Assembly (NCBI GenBank): GCA_900553595.1
Contig: USEC01000020.1
Span: 1 to 34,886, forward strand
Reading direction: 5' to 3'
Source: an uncultured Prevotella sp.
Lineage (GTDB): Bacteria > Bacteroidota > Bacteroidia > Bacteroidales > Bacteroidaceae
DNA: 34,886 nucleotides
Under the pieces are notes generated by a model. It worked only from the letters and a program-made list of their open reading frames with translations, was not told where the DNA came from and ran no database searches. The translations under genes were made by a program, and so were the position numbers. Positions within the stretch are counted from its first letter, which is position 1. The number at the start of each line of letters is the position of its first letter. Positions 15,496-23,068 of the stretch are shown piece by piece.

Positions 15496-15530
15496 CAAAA
15501 AAGCCACCAGACTCTGAGAGTCTGATGGCT
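15496..15530 (-). terminator. Terminator between the tiny lipoprotein and the M15 gene
   Basis: AGCCACCAGACT (15502-15513) and AGTCTGATGGCT (15519-15530) form an 11-of-12-bp stem with a 5-nt loop. On the minus strand it is followed by a T-run (the complement of A15496-A15501). T-rich sequence also lies on the other side, so it could act in both directions. Confidence 0.8.
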
Positions 15531-15557
15531 AATCTCTTTTTAGTTCGAGCGAGCTAA

Positions 15558-15722
15558 TTACTCAGCAACAGTTGTATCAACAGCAGCAGTGTCAGCTACA
15601 GTTGTATCAACAGCAGCTACAGTGTCTGTATCAGCAGTTGCCTCAGTAGCAGCTGTTTTGTTACCACAAGATGCGAAAGAGATAGCTGCGATAGCTACGA
15701 ACATCAAAACTAATTTCTTCAT
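15558..15722 (-). CDS. Tiny repeat lipoprotein (54 residues)
   Basis: The frame encodes a lipoprotein signal peptide (MKKLVLMFVAIAAISFASCG, lipobox SFASC with Cys19) followed by a 35-residue Ala/Thr/Asp/Val tail containing two AAVDTTV units. At DNA level an exact 20-bp direct repeat (15568-15587 and 15598-15617) recurs with a 30-bp period. The mature chain is acidic, disordered in look and lipid-anchored, like short abundant envelope lipoproteins. It has its own promoter and a strong terminator, so it is a free-standing transcript. Function unknown. Its DTTV units resemble those of the secreted protein at 26811. Confidence 0.88.
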   Translation of the reverse strand: MKKLVLMFVAIAAISFASCGNKTAATEATADTDTVAAVDTTVADTAAVDTTVAE

Positions 15723-15773
15723 TTTCTTTGCTTTTTAAATCTGTAAAACAATCAGTTGTTTATTAAAACGTTG

Positions 15774-15806
15774 CAAAGGTAAGTAATTTTTCAATACGCC
15801 GTTCAA
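15774..15806 (-). promoter_or_regulatory. Promoter of the tiny lipoprotein gene
   Basis: On the minus strand TACCTTTG (15781-15774) is the minus-7 box and TTG (15806-15804) lies 22 nt upstream of it, slightly longer than usual. The rest of the 478-nt gap 15723-16200 shows only the mtaB promoter and a loose GCTGTTTT/AAAACAGC pair (about 15925-15990). Confidence 0.55.
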
Positions 15807-16059
15807 CTTTTTCGGTTTTTTTTTTGTTCTTTTTGTAACCTATTTTTAATCCTTTGAATATCAATAAGATACAAACTGTAAATAAAAGTTAAATAATTAT
15901 TGCCTGTTATGAAAACCTAAAAAATGCTGTTTTTCTGCTCGATGTTGTGTGCCGGAACAGCCCCCACTTTATGTCCGAAAACAGCTTTTCCTGTGCGTCG
16001 CGCTTGTGTGTTGTTGATAAAAGACGGGGCTTTATGGCTTAAAATTTCATTCTTTTTGC

Positions 16060-16067
16060 TAACTTTG
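16060..16067 (+). promoter_or_regulatory. Minus-7 element upstream of mtaB
   Basis: TAACTTTG, about 130 nt before the mtaB ATG. No good TTG is seen at the proper spacing, so this is tentative. Confidence 0.4.
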
Positions 16068-16200
16068 CGCTTGATTTCCCGTTGAGGCACCTTTCCGGTA
16101 CGCCTGTGCGAGGCATTGCGTAATGCTTTACGGGAATGCTTATCAAGACTAATGGCGTCGCTTAGTTTTTGTGATGCCATATATAATAAGGTATGACGAA

Positions 16201-17568
16201 ATGATAAATACATCTGTTTTCCAAAACAAGAAAGCCGCATACTACACCCTTGGCTGCAAGTTGAACTTCTCCGAAACCTCCACTTTCGGGCAGATGCTCG
16301 CCGAAATGGGCGTGACACCGACTGCCGAGGGCGAGAAAGCCGACCTCTGTCTGATAAACACCTGCTCCGTCACTGAGGTGGCTGACCACAAGTGTCGTCA
16401 GGCCATCAACCGCATGGTACGCAACAACAAGGGAGCGTTCGTCGTGGTGACAGGATGCTATGCGCAGCTTGAGAGTGAGGCGGTGAGCCGTATTGAGGGT
16501 GTAGATCTTGTGCTTGGTTCCAACGAGAAAGCCCAGCTGCTACAGTTCTTGAGCGATGCCTGGACGGAGAAGGAGAGCCGTCAGGAGGGCGGCGAAGCCG
16601 TGGACGCGCTGCATGAGTACCACTCCGTGCACACGAGCAAGATAAAGTCGTTCGCCCCTTCGTGCTCGCGCGGCAACCGCACACGCTATTTCCTCAAGGT
16701 GCAGGACGGTTGCGACTACTTCTGCACATACTGCACCATACCCTATGCACGCGGTCTGTCGCGTAATCCCACTGTCGCCTCCCTTGTGGAACAGGCAGAG
16801 AAGGCAGCGGCGGAAGGCGGCAAGGAGATTGTGATTACTGGTGTGAACATAGGCGACTTCGGCAAGACCACCGGCGAGAAGTTCATCGATCTCGTGCGTG
16901 CCCTCGACAGAGTGGAGGGTATCGAACGTTACCGCATCAGCAGTATGGAACCCGACTTGCTTAGCGACGAGCTTATAGAATTCTGCGCTCATAGCCGCGC
17001 CTTCATGCCACACTTCCATGTCCCGCTGCAAAGCGGCAGCGACGAGGTGCTCAAGCTGATGCGCCGCCGCTACGACAAGGCACTCTTTGCGCAGAAGATA
17101 GAGCACATAAAACGTGTGATGCCTGATGCCTTCATAGGTGTGGATGTGATGGTGGGCTGCCGTGGCGAGAAACCAGAATGCTTCGAGGAGTGTCTGAAGT
17201 TTCTGAAGTCGGTGGATGTGACGCAGTTGCATGTGTTCCCTTACAGCGAGCGCCCCGGTACAGCCGCTCTGCGCATACCTTACATAGTGAGCGATGCAGA
17301 CAAGAAATGCCGCAGCAAGCAGTTGCTCGACTTGAGTGAAGAGAAACGCATCGATTTCTACCGCCGGCATATAGGCACCGTGCAGGAAGTGCTCTTTGAG
17401 AAAGCGGTGCGCGGAAAGGCAATGCATGGTTTCACGCGCAACTACATAAGGGTGGAACTTCCGCCAAGCGAGGCGCGCGAGGAGTATGACAACTGCCTGA
17501 TGAACGTGCGCCTCGGCGACTTCAATCACGACAAATCGGCGTTGAGGGCGACAATTGTTGATGCCTAA
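16201..17568 (+). CDS. mtaB: tRNA (t6A37) methylthiotransferase, MtaB type
   Basis: A radical-SAM methylthiotransferase that turns t6A37 of tRNA into ms2t6A. The N-terminal UPF0004 domain holds the three cluster cysteines in TLGCKLNFSE, LINTCSVTE and VTGCYAQLE. The radical-SAM domain has CDYFCTYCTIPYARG (C-x3-C-x2-C), then GVNIGDFG and HFHVPLQSGSDEVLKLMRRR. A TRAM-like end follows. The GCKLN form (MtaB) rather than GCQMN (MiaB) decides the subfamily. The start MINTSVF at 16201 is preferred over an upstream in-frame codon at 16171 because the family begins near AYYTLGCK. Full length (455 residues). Confidence 0.93.
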   Translation: MINTSVFQNKKAAYYTLGCKLNFSETSTFGQMLAEMGVTPTAEGEKADLCLINTCSVTEVADHKCRQAINRMVRNNKGAFVVVTGCYAQLESEAVSRIEGVDLVLGSNEKAQLLQFLSDAWTEKESRQEGGEAVDALHEYHSVHTSKIKSFAPSCSRGNRTRYFLKVQDGCDYFCTYCTIPYARGLSRNPTVASLVEQAEKAAAEGGKEIVITGVNIGDFGKTTGEKFIDLVRALDRVEGIERYRISSMEPDLLSDELIEFCAHSRAFMPHFHVPLQSGSDEVLKLMRRRYDKALFAQKIEHIKRVMPDAFIGVDVMVGCRGEKPECFEECLKFLKSVDVTQLHVFPYSERPGTAALRIPYIVSDADKKCRSKQLLDLSEEKRIDFYRRHIGTVQEVLFEKAVRGKAMHGFTRNYIRVELPPSEAREEYDNCLMNVRLGDFNHDKSALRATIVDA

Positions 17569-17662
17569 TGCTTGCATGATAACTTGCTTACTAAAAATAT
17601 GTTGAAGGCATAAGAAACTTGACAAACAACAAGTGTTTTGTCAGAAATTCTGATTCGGAAAT

Positions 17663-18709
17663 ATGAATATGAATGCAGAGGCACGGAAAAGTCTTTCTAT
17701 CGTAATACTCAATTGGAACGGAGCTGCCATGCTGCGCCGCTTTCTGCCGTCGGTGATACAACATTCGGCAGAATCGGCAGATATTGTGGTGGCTGATAAC
17801 GCATCGACCGACGACTCGGTGGAAGTGCTGAAGACGGAGTTTCCCGGAGTGCGCATTATCTCATTGGATAAGAATTATGGTTTTGCTGAGGGCTACAATC
17901 GTGCTTTACAACAGGTGGAGTCCGACTTTTATCTGTTGCTCAACAGTGATGTGGAGGTGACGGATGGGTGGCTCACTCCGCTGCTCGACTTCATGGTGTC
18001 GCACCCTGAATGTGCCGCTTGCCAGCCCAAACTACTTGCCGAAACTGCTCGTGACACCTTCGAGTATGCCGGTGCTTGCGGTGGTTACATCGACCGTTAC
18101 GGTTATCCTTTCTGCCGTGGTCGCTTGTTTGAGACGGTGGAGAAGGACTACGGACAGTATGACGATGTGGCGGAAGTGCTGTGGGCTACGGGTGCGTGTC
18201 TGTTGATAAGGCGCGACGACTACTGGAAAGTAGGTGGACTTGACAGTCGCTTCTTTGCCCATAACGAGGAAATAGACCTCTGTTGGCGGCTCTGTAACCT
18301 CGGACGCAAGGTTTATTGCGTGCCGCAGAGTAAGGTGTTTCATGTTGGAGGCGGAACTCTGCCTAAGGGAAATCCGAAGAAGACATTTCTTAACTTCCGC
18401 AATAACCTAACCATGCTTTACAAAAATCTGCCTGAAAGCGAACTCGCTCATGTGATGATGGTGCGCCGTGTGCTTGATTATGTGGCTGCGCTGAAGATGC
18501 TCATCGTCGACAAAAACGTGGGCGAATTCATGGCGGTGTGTCGTGCAAGGAAGGCTTTCAGAAAGTGGCGGCATGAATTCCGCGCCGACCGTGAGCACAT
18601 ACAGGGCACAAGAGTGGTGGCGCGTGCGGAGGGACGCCGCACTTATTCGCTCCTCTGGAACTATTATTTCAAGCATATACATCGTTACTCGGATTTGGAA
18701 AATAGCTGA
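17663..18709 (+). CDS. Glycosyltransferase family 2 (rhamnosyltransferase-like)
   Basis: A 348-residue GT2 enzyme: SIVILNWNGAAMLRRFLPS opens the GT-A fold, VVADNASTDDSVEVL and NYGFAEGYNRAL follow, and LLLNSDVEVTDGWL holds the DxD-type metal site. FFAHNEEIDLCWRL is the acceptor-side motif seen in WbbL/RfbF-like rhamnosyl- and galactofuranosyltransferases. The C-terminal 80 residues are basic and hydrophobic, probably membrane-associated. It stands alone between mtaB and a GldB-like gene, outside the polysaccharide cluster. Donor sugar is unknown. The 94-nt gap upstream shows small inverted repeats (17620-17643, 17641-17653) but no clear promoter. Confidence 0.9.
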   Translation: MNMNAEARKSLSIVILNWNGAAMLRRFLPSVIQHSAESADIVVADNASTDDSVEVLKTEFPGVRIISLDKNYGFAEGYNRALQQVESDFYLLLNSDVEVTDGWLTPLLDFMVSHPECAACQPKLLAETARDTFEYAGACGGYIDRYGYPFCRGRLFETVEKDYGQYDDVAEVLWATGACLLIRRDDYWKVGGLDSRFFAHNEEIDLCWRLCNLGRKVYCVPQSKVFHVGGGTLPKGNPKKTFLNFRNNLTMLYKNLPESELAHVMMVRRVLDYVAALKMLIVDKNVGEFMAVCRARKAFRKWRHEFRADREHIQGTRVVARAEGRRTYSLLWNYYFKHIHRYSDLENS

Positions 18710-18787
18710 AAAAGTGTCCGATTTTTCAAAATTTTTAAAGTTAAACAGCGTAATTGGGACTTTTGTTTAACTTTTTTAGCGAAAAAT

Positions 18788-18818
18788 TTGGAATTTAAAA
18801 ACTTTTTTAGTATTTTTG
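18788..18818 (+). promoter_or_regulatory. Promoter of the GldB-like lipoprotein gene
   Basis: TTG (18788-18790), 20-nt spacer, TATTTTTG (18811-18818). The start near 18825 leaves a leader of about 35 nt to the GTG at 18860. Confidence 0.7.
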
Positions 18819-18859
18819 CAGTGTAAGAGTGCAGAATGCTCTCTTGAAAGCCTTTGTTT

Positions 18860-19654
18860 GTGAAGCTGCTAAGAGTTATATTGATGACAGCCTTGGCGTT
18901 TGTCCTCGCTTCGTGCGAATTCAAACTTAAGTCCAATGGTGACGATGGTCGTGAAAACCAGGCGGAAGTCTTGCGTTACGACCGTCTTGAAAGTCGTTAT
19001 CTCACCACTGGCGACTTCTCGGCTTTGCAGCAGATGAACATTGACTACCCGATGGAAACGCGCACGCTTATAGAAGATGTGCTTTGTCTCGGAGAAGTGA
19101 ACGACCCGGCGATAAACAGCAAGTTCCTAAAATTCTATCAGGACACCATCCTACAGTCGATAGTGGCTGATGCCGAAGCGCAATACGCCAACATGGACGA
19201 CATAAACATGCAGTTCCGCAAGGCTTTCAAGAAACTCGGCAAGATGTGTCCGTCGCTCGGTCTGCCCCGTATATATGCGCAGATTGGCGCACTCGACCAG
19301 AGCATTGTGGTGGGGAACAATACTGTGGGAATCTCGCTCGATAAGTATCTCGGCAGCGACTATCCGTTGTATGAACGTTATTACGACGAGACCCAGCGTG
19401 CCACGATGAAACGTGAATACATCGTCCCCGACGCTCTGTGCTTTTATCTGCTCAGCGTCTTTCCCTTGAAGAACCATGACACCTGCTCGCAGTATGAGCG
19501 CGACATCCACATGGGAAAGATAATGTGGGTGGTGAACAGGGTTGTGGAGCGCAATTTCTTTCAGACGAAATTCGTGCGAATAGTCGATGCCAAGATGAAG
19601 GAATGCAAGGGTCTGCCGGTGGCTGAAATGCTTTCCGGCAAGTACTTTGAGTGA
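18860..19654 (+). CDS. gldB: GldB-like lipoprotein (non-ATG start)
   Basis: A lipoprotein of about 264 residues with lipobox LASC. No ATG gives a usable signal peptide: ATG 18884 yields MTALAFVLASC without a basic start. GTG 18860 (read as MKLLRVILMTALAFVLASC) or TTG 18854 does. The mature part matches the GldB pattern as I know it: LRYDRLESRYL, a D...YP motif (NIDYPMETR), a FLKFYQD segment and the late ISLDKYLGSDYPLYERY block. GldB is needed for gliding and type IX secretion in flavobacteria; homologs are common in non-gliding Bacteroidales, where the role is unclear. It has its own strong promoter. Confidence 0.75.
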   Translation: MKLLRVILMTALAFVLASCEFKLKSNGDDGRENQAEVLRYDRLESRYLTTGDFSALQQMNIDYPMETRTLIEDVLCLGEVNDPAINSKFLKFYQDTILQSIVADAEAQYANMDDINMQFRKAFKKLGKMCPSLGLPRIYAQIGALDQSIVVGNNTVGISLDKYLGSDYPLYERYYDETQRATMKREYIVPDALCFYLLSVFPLKNHDTCSQYERDIHMGKIMWVVNRVVERNFFQTKFVRIVDAKMKECKGLPVAEMLSGKYFE

Positions 19655-19675
19655 TTTTTTCTGCTTTTCCTCTTT

Positions 19676-20614
19676 TTATTCAGACCCACTGGTGCCTTCT
19701 GTTCCTGCAAGGCGACCCTGCCATGTGCCTTTTTCCTTCATCCTGTTCACGACAAGATTTGTGAATTCATGATTCTTCAGTCCCCATTTGGGGGCTATGA
19801 GCATGTCGGCAGGTGACTGGCTGGCAAAGCGTTCCACGACGATGTCGGGACGCAGGCGTTCGAGATAGTTTATCACCACATCGGCATATTCGTCGGCAGT
19901 GAACAGACGGAAAGGGTGCGCGTTGAACTCCCGTGCGAGGCGCGTGCCGCGAATCACTTGCAGTTGGTGAATCTTCAGAATGTCGATGGGCAGCGACGAC
20001 ACTATGGAAGCCTGGCGTATGTTCTCCTCCGCGTTCTCGCCGGGGAGTCCGAGAATGATGTGTGCGCCTGTTGTTATGCCGCGGCTGCGGGTGCGCTCTA
20101 TGGCTTCGCGGCTGCATTGGAACGTGTGTCCGCGGTTGATGCGCCGCAGGGTGTCGTCGTTCACCGACTCAATACCGTATTCCACGGTTGTGAAGCAGTG
20201 CCTCGACAGACTTTCGATATAGTCGAGCACCTCGTCACCCACGCAGTCGGGACGCGTGCCGACGACCAGTCCCACGATGTCTTCAACGGCGAGAGCCTCC
20301 TCATACTTGCACTTTATGTCGTCGAGTGTGCCGTAGGTGTTGCTGTAAGCCTGAAAGTAGGCGAGGTATTTCATGTCGGGATACTTGCGCGCGAAGAACC
20401 GTTTGCCCTCCTCAAGCTGTTGCGTTATGCTCTTTTCGGGTTGGCAGTAGGAGGGGTTAAACGTGCGGTTGTCGCAAAAGGAACAGCCGCCTGACGAGAT
20501 ACTGCCGTCGCGGTTTGGACATGAAAAGCCTGCGTCGATGGATATTTTCTGCACCCTGAACGGGAAGTGCCGGCGTATCCATGCGCCGTAGTCGTTGTAT
20601 ATGCGTGGAATCAT
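19676..20614 (-). CDS. YhcC-type radical SAM protein (TIGR01212 family)
   Basis: A 312-residue radical-SAM protein with the cluster motif CPNRDGSISSGGCSFC, the spaced C-x(12)-C-x2-C form typical of YhcC. TYGTLDDIKCKYEEAL, VGTRPDCVGDEVLDYI and TTVEYGIESVNDDTLRRINR follow, then HIILGLPGE. It is related to Elp3/MiaB-like radical-SAM enzymes; the reaction has no firm assignment that I know. Length and motifs are normal. It is divergent from the DPP IV gene, with both promoters packed into the same 36 bp. Its stop is close to the GldB-like stop (convergent, 21 nt). Confidence 0.9.
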   Translation of the reverse strand: MIPRIYNDYGAWIRRHFPFRVQKISIDAGFSCPNRDGSISSGGCSFCDNRTFNPSYCQPEKSITQQLEEGKRFFARKYPDMKYLAYFQAYSNTYGTLDDIKCKYEEALAVEDIVGLVVGTRPDCVGDEVLDYIESLSRHCFTTVEYGIESVNDDTLRRINRGHTFQCSREAIERTRSRGITTGAHIILGLPGENAEENIRQASIVSSLPIDILKIHQLQVIRGTRLAREFNAHPFRLFTADEYADVVINYLERLRPDIVVERFASQSPADMLIAPKWGLKNHEFTNLVVNRMKEKGTWQGRLAGTEGTSGSE

Positions 20615-20636
20615 TTGATACTTTTTCTGCTTTCAG

Positions 20637-20667
20637 TTGCAAAAGTAAGGAAAAAAAAGTATCTTTG
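20637..20667 (+). promoter_or_regulatory. Promoter of the DPP IV gene
   Basis: TTG (20637-20639), 20-nt spacer, TATCTTTG (20660-20667). It overlaps the divergent promoter of the YhcC-type gene almost completely. Confidence 0.7.
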
Positions 20668-20672
20668 CACAA
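20640..20672 (-). promoter_or_regulatory. Divergent promoter of the YhcC-type gene
   Basis: On the minus strand TACTTTTG (20647-20640) is the minus-7 box and TTG (20672-20670) is the minus-33 box, with a 22-nt spacer. It shares DNA with the DPP IV promoter, so the two should exclude each other for polymerase. Confidence 0.5.
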
Positions 20673-20701
20673 AAGTAGAAACGAAAATCAGACTCAGATA
20701 A

Positions 20702-22903
20702 ATGAAACGTGTATTTTTGATTTGCACAATGTGTTTAACCTTTATGACAAATGTGCTAGCCGGTGGCATCGCCATCAGTGATATTACAAGTGGAAAATTC
20801 GCGGCAAAGACCGTGAATGGTATTAACCCTATAGCCGGAACCGACACCTATGCCCGTATCAGCGACGACGGCAAGAAGGTGCTCACATTCTCGTTCAAGA
20901 CGGGGAAACAGCTGGCGGTATTGTTTGATGTGGATAACACAATGGGTGAGAAAATCAAGGATTTCGACGGCTATATAATGTCGCCGGACGGCAAGCGTCT
21001 GCTCATACAGACAAAGACAGAGAAGATATACCGCCGTTCGTTCAAGGCAGCGTATTACATCTATACGATAGCGAGCCGCAAGCTTGAACGCCTTTCCGAC
21101 GGCGGAAAGCAGCAGGTGCCCACTTGGTCGCCCGACGGAATGCAGGTGGCTTTCGTACGCGACAACAATATCCATCTTGTGAAGCTGCTCTATGACAACG
21201 CTGAAAGCGAGGTGACAAAGGATGGCAAATTCAACGAAATAATAAACGGTGTGCCCGACTGGGTGTACGAAGAGGAATTCGGTTTCTCGAAAGCACTCAC
21301 GTTCAATGCCGACGGTACGATGATATGCTGGATTCGTTTCGACGAGTCGAAAGTGAAGACATACTCGCTCCAACTCTATAGGGGCGACAAACCCATGCGC
21401 CTTGAATACGACGATTATCCCGGTTTCTACTCTTACAAGTACCCGAAGGCGGGTTATGACAATTCTGTAGTAAGCGTGTGGAGCTATGAGATAAAGACCC
21501 GCAAGGCACGCCAGATGCAGGTGCCGCTTGATGCCGACGGCTATATCCCACGCATAAAGCCCACTGCCGATCCCAACAAGGTGATGGTATATACCATGAA
21601 CCGCCATCAGGATATGTTGTGTCTGTATGCTGTCAATCCGCGAAGCACAACATCGCAGCTCATCATCAAGGAACAGGTGCCGAAGTATGTCAAGGAGGAA
21701 GCTATGGAAAATGTGTCGGTGGGCAAGAGCACAATCCTTGTTCCGAGCGACAGGGACGGCTTCATGAAGCTTTACCTTTATAATATGAACGGGCAGATAC
21801 TGCGCAAGGTGGGTGACGGCAACTATGACATTACTGCCGTCTATGGCTACAATGAGGCAACGGGCGATGTCTATTACCAGTCGGCAGCACTCGGTGCGAC
21901 CGACCGCCAGGTGTATGTCTCGCACAAGAACGGCAAGACCCAGCGTCTCACCGACCGTGAGGGATGGAACACCGCACTCTTCTCTGGCGACTACCAGTAC
22001 TTCATCAATACATGGAGCGACTTCAATACGCCTTTCGTTTTTACCACACGCAACCGCGACGGACGCGTCATCTCTACTCTTGAGGACAACAAGGAACTGC
22101 GCCAAATTGTGAAGGAGGCGGGTTTCACAAAGCGTGAACCGTTCTCGTTCACCACTTCGGAGGGCGTCACTCTCAACGGATGGATGGTGAAACCAGCCGA
22201 TTTTGATGCGTCACGCAAGTATCCAGTCATCATGCACCAGTATAGCGGTCCGGGCAGTCAGCAGGTCACCAACTCGTGGAATGCGGGCTCGTTGGGGCAG
22301 GGCGGTGCCTTCGATTATTATCTGGCACAGCAGGGCTTCATCCTCGTGAGCGTCGATGGACGCGGCACAGGAGGCCGTGGCGCGGAATTTGAAAAGTGTA
22401 CTTATCTGCGACTTGGCGAACTTGAGTCGAAGGATCAGGTGGAGACAGCCATCTATCTCGGTTCGCTCCCGTATGTCGATAAGGACAATATCGGCATCTG
22501 GGGATGGAGCTATGGCGGCTTCAACACGCTTATGAGTATGAGTGAGGGACGCGGAGTGTTCAAGGCCGGCGTGTCTATCGCACCTCCTACCAACTGGAAA
22601 TTCTACGATTCTGTATATACCGAGCGTTATATGCGCACTCCGAAGGAAAACCCCGACGGCTATGCTGTGAACCCGATAGAGCGTGCCGGCAAGCTGCATG
22701 GTGCCTTGCTCTTGTGTCACGGCACTGCCGATGACAATGTGCATCCGCAGAATGCCTACGAATATTCAGAGGCATTGGTACAGGCCGACAAGGACTTCAA
22801 GGAACTGTTCTATACCAACCGTAACCACAGCATCTACGGAGCCAATACACGCAACCATCTCATGCGTCAGGTGGCACAGTTCTTCAAGACGGAGTTGAAG
22901 TGA
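20702..22903 (+). CDS. Dipeptidyl peptidase IV-type S9 family serine peptidase
   Basis: An exported 733-residue prolyl-specific dipeptidyl peptidase. After a signal peptide (about residues 1-20, ending NVLA) comes an eight-bladed beta-propeller (to about 480) with GVPDWVYEEEF, the Glu-Glu pair that binds the substrate N-terminus in DPP IV. The alpha/beta hydrolase domain has GWSYGGF (Ser603), GTADDNVHPQN (Asp677) and NHSIYG (His709), a full catalytic triad. Length fits the Porphyromonas DPP IV (about 720). It should cut X-Pro or X-Ala dipeptides from peptide N-termini in the periplasm, feeding peptide catabolism. Confidence 0.94.
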   Translation: MKRVFLICTMCLTFMTNVLAGGIAISDITSGKFAAKTVNGINPIAGTDTYARISDDGKKVLTFSFKTGKQLAVLFDVDNTMGEKIKDFDGYIMSPDGKRLLIQTKTEKIYRRSFKAAYYIYTIASRKLERLSDGGKQQVPTWSPDGMQVAFVRDNNIHLVKLLYDNAESEVTKDGKFNEIINGVPDWVYEEEFGFSKALTFNADGTMICWIRFDESKVKTYSLQLYRGDKPMRLEYDDYPGFYSYKYPKAGYDNSVVSVWSYEIKTRKARQMQVPLDADGYIPRIKPTADPNKVMVYTMNRHQDMLCLYAVNPRSTTSQLIIKEQVPKYVKEEAMENVSVGKSTILVPSDRDGFMKLYLYNMNGQILRKVGDGNYDITAVYGYNEATGDVYYQSAALGATDRQVYVSHKNGKTQRLTDREGWNTALFSGDYQYFINTWSDFNTPFVFTTRNRDGRVISTLEDNKELRQIVKEAGFTKREPFSFTTSEGVTLNGWMVKPADFDASRKYPVIMHQYSGPGSQQVTNSWNAGSLGQGGAFDYYLAQQGFILVSVDGRGTGGRGAEFEKCTYLRLGELESKDQVETAIYLGSLPYVDKDNIGIWGWSYGGFNTLMSMSEGRGVFKAGVSIAPPTNWKFYDSVYTERYMRTPKENPDGYAVNPIERAGKLHGALLLCHGTADDNVHPQNAYEYSEALVQADKDFKELFYTNRNHSIYGANTRNHLMRQVAQFFKTELK

Positions 22904-22986
22904 TGTTCCGGCGGCTTTCCGGCATGTGTTGGAAGAGTCGCAACACATATTGACTTCGTTATTGGTATTCGCAATACAACTGATTC

Positions 22987-23039
22987 AAGTTCCGCTTGTC
23001 TGCCTGTCTGCTGACATCAGACATCAGGCAGGCGGACTT
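22987..23039. repeat. Hairpin-forming inverted repeat between DPP IV and Wzi genes
   Basis: AAGTTCCGC (22987-22995) faces GCGGACTT (23032-23039) with one bulged T. Inside, TGCCTG (23001-23006) faces CAGGCA (23025-23030) and TCTG (23007-23010) faces CAGA (23018-23021). No T-run follows, so a plain terminator is unlikely. The 165-nt gap holds no consensus promoter. Confidence 0.5.
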
Positions 23040-23068
23040 CAATAACTAACAGGAAACTATTGACTATT

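Noticed and set aside
15917..16318. A 133-codon minus-strand frame in the gap before mtaB
   Set aside because: It overlaps the mtaB start and promoter, is Arg/Ser-rich without motifs, and lacks a promoter.
20756..22105. A 449-codon open frame on the minus strand
   Set aside because: It is antisense to the DPP IV gene, whose catalytic and propeller motifs are unmistakable; the antisense product shows no domain and no promoter.
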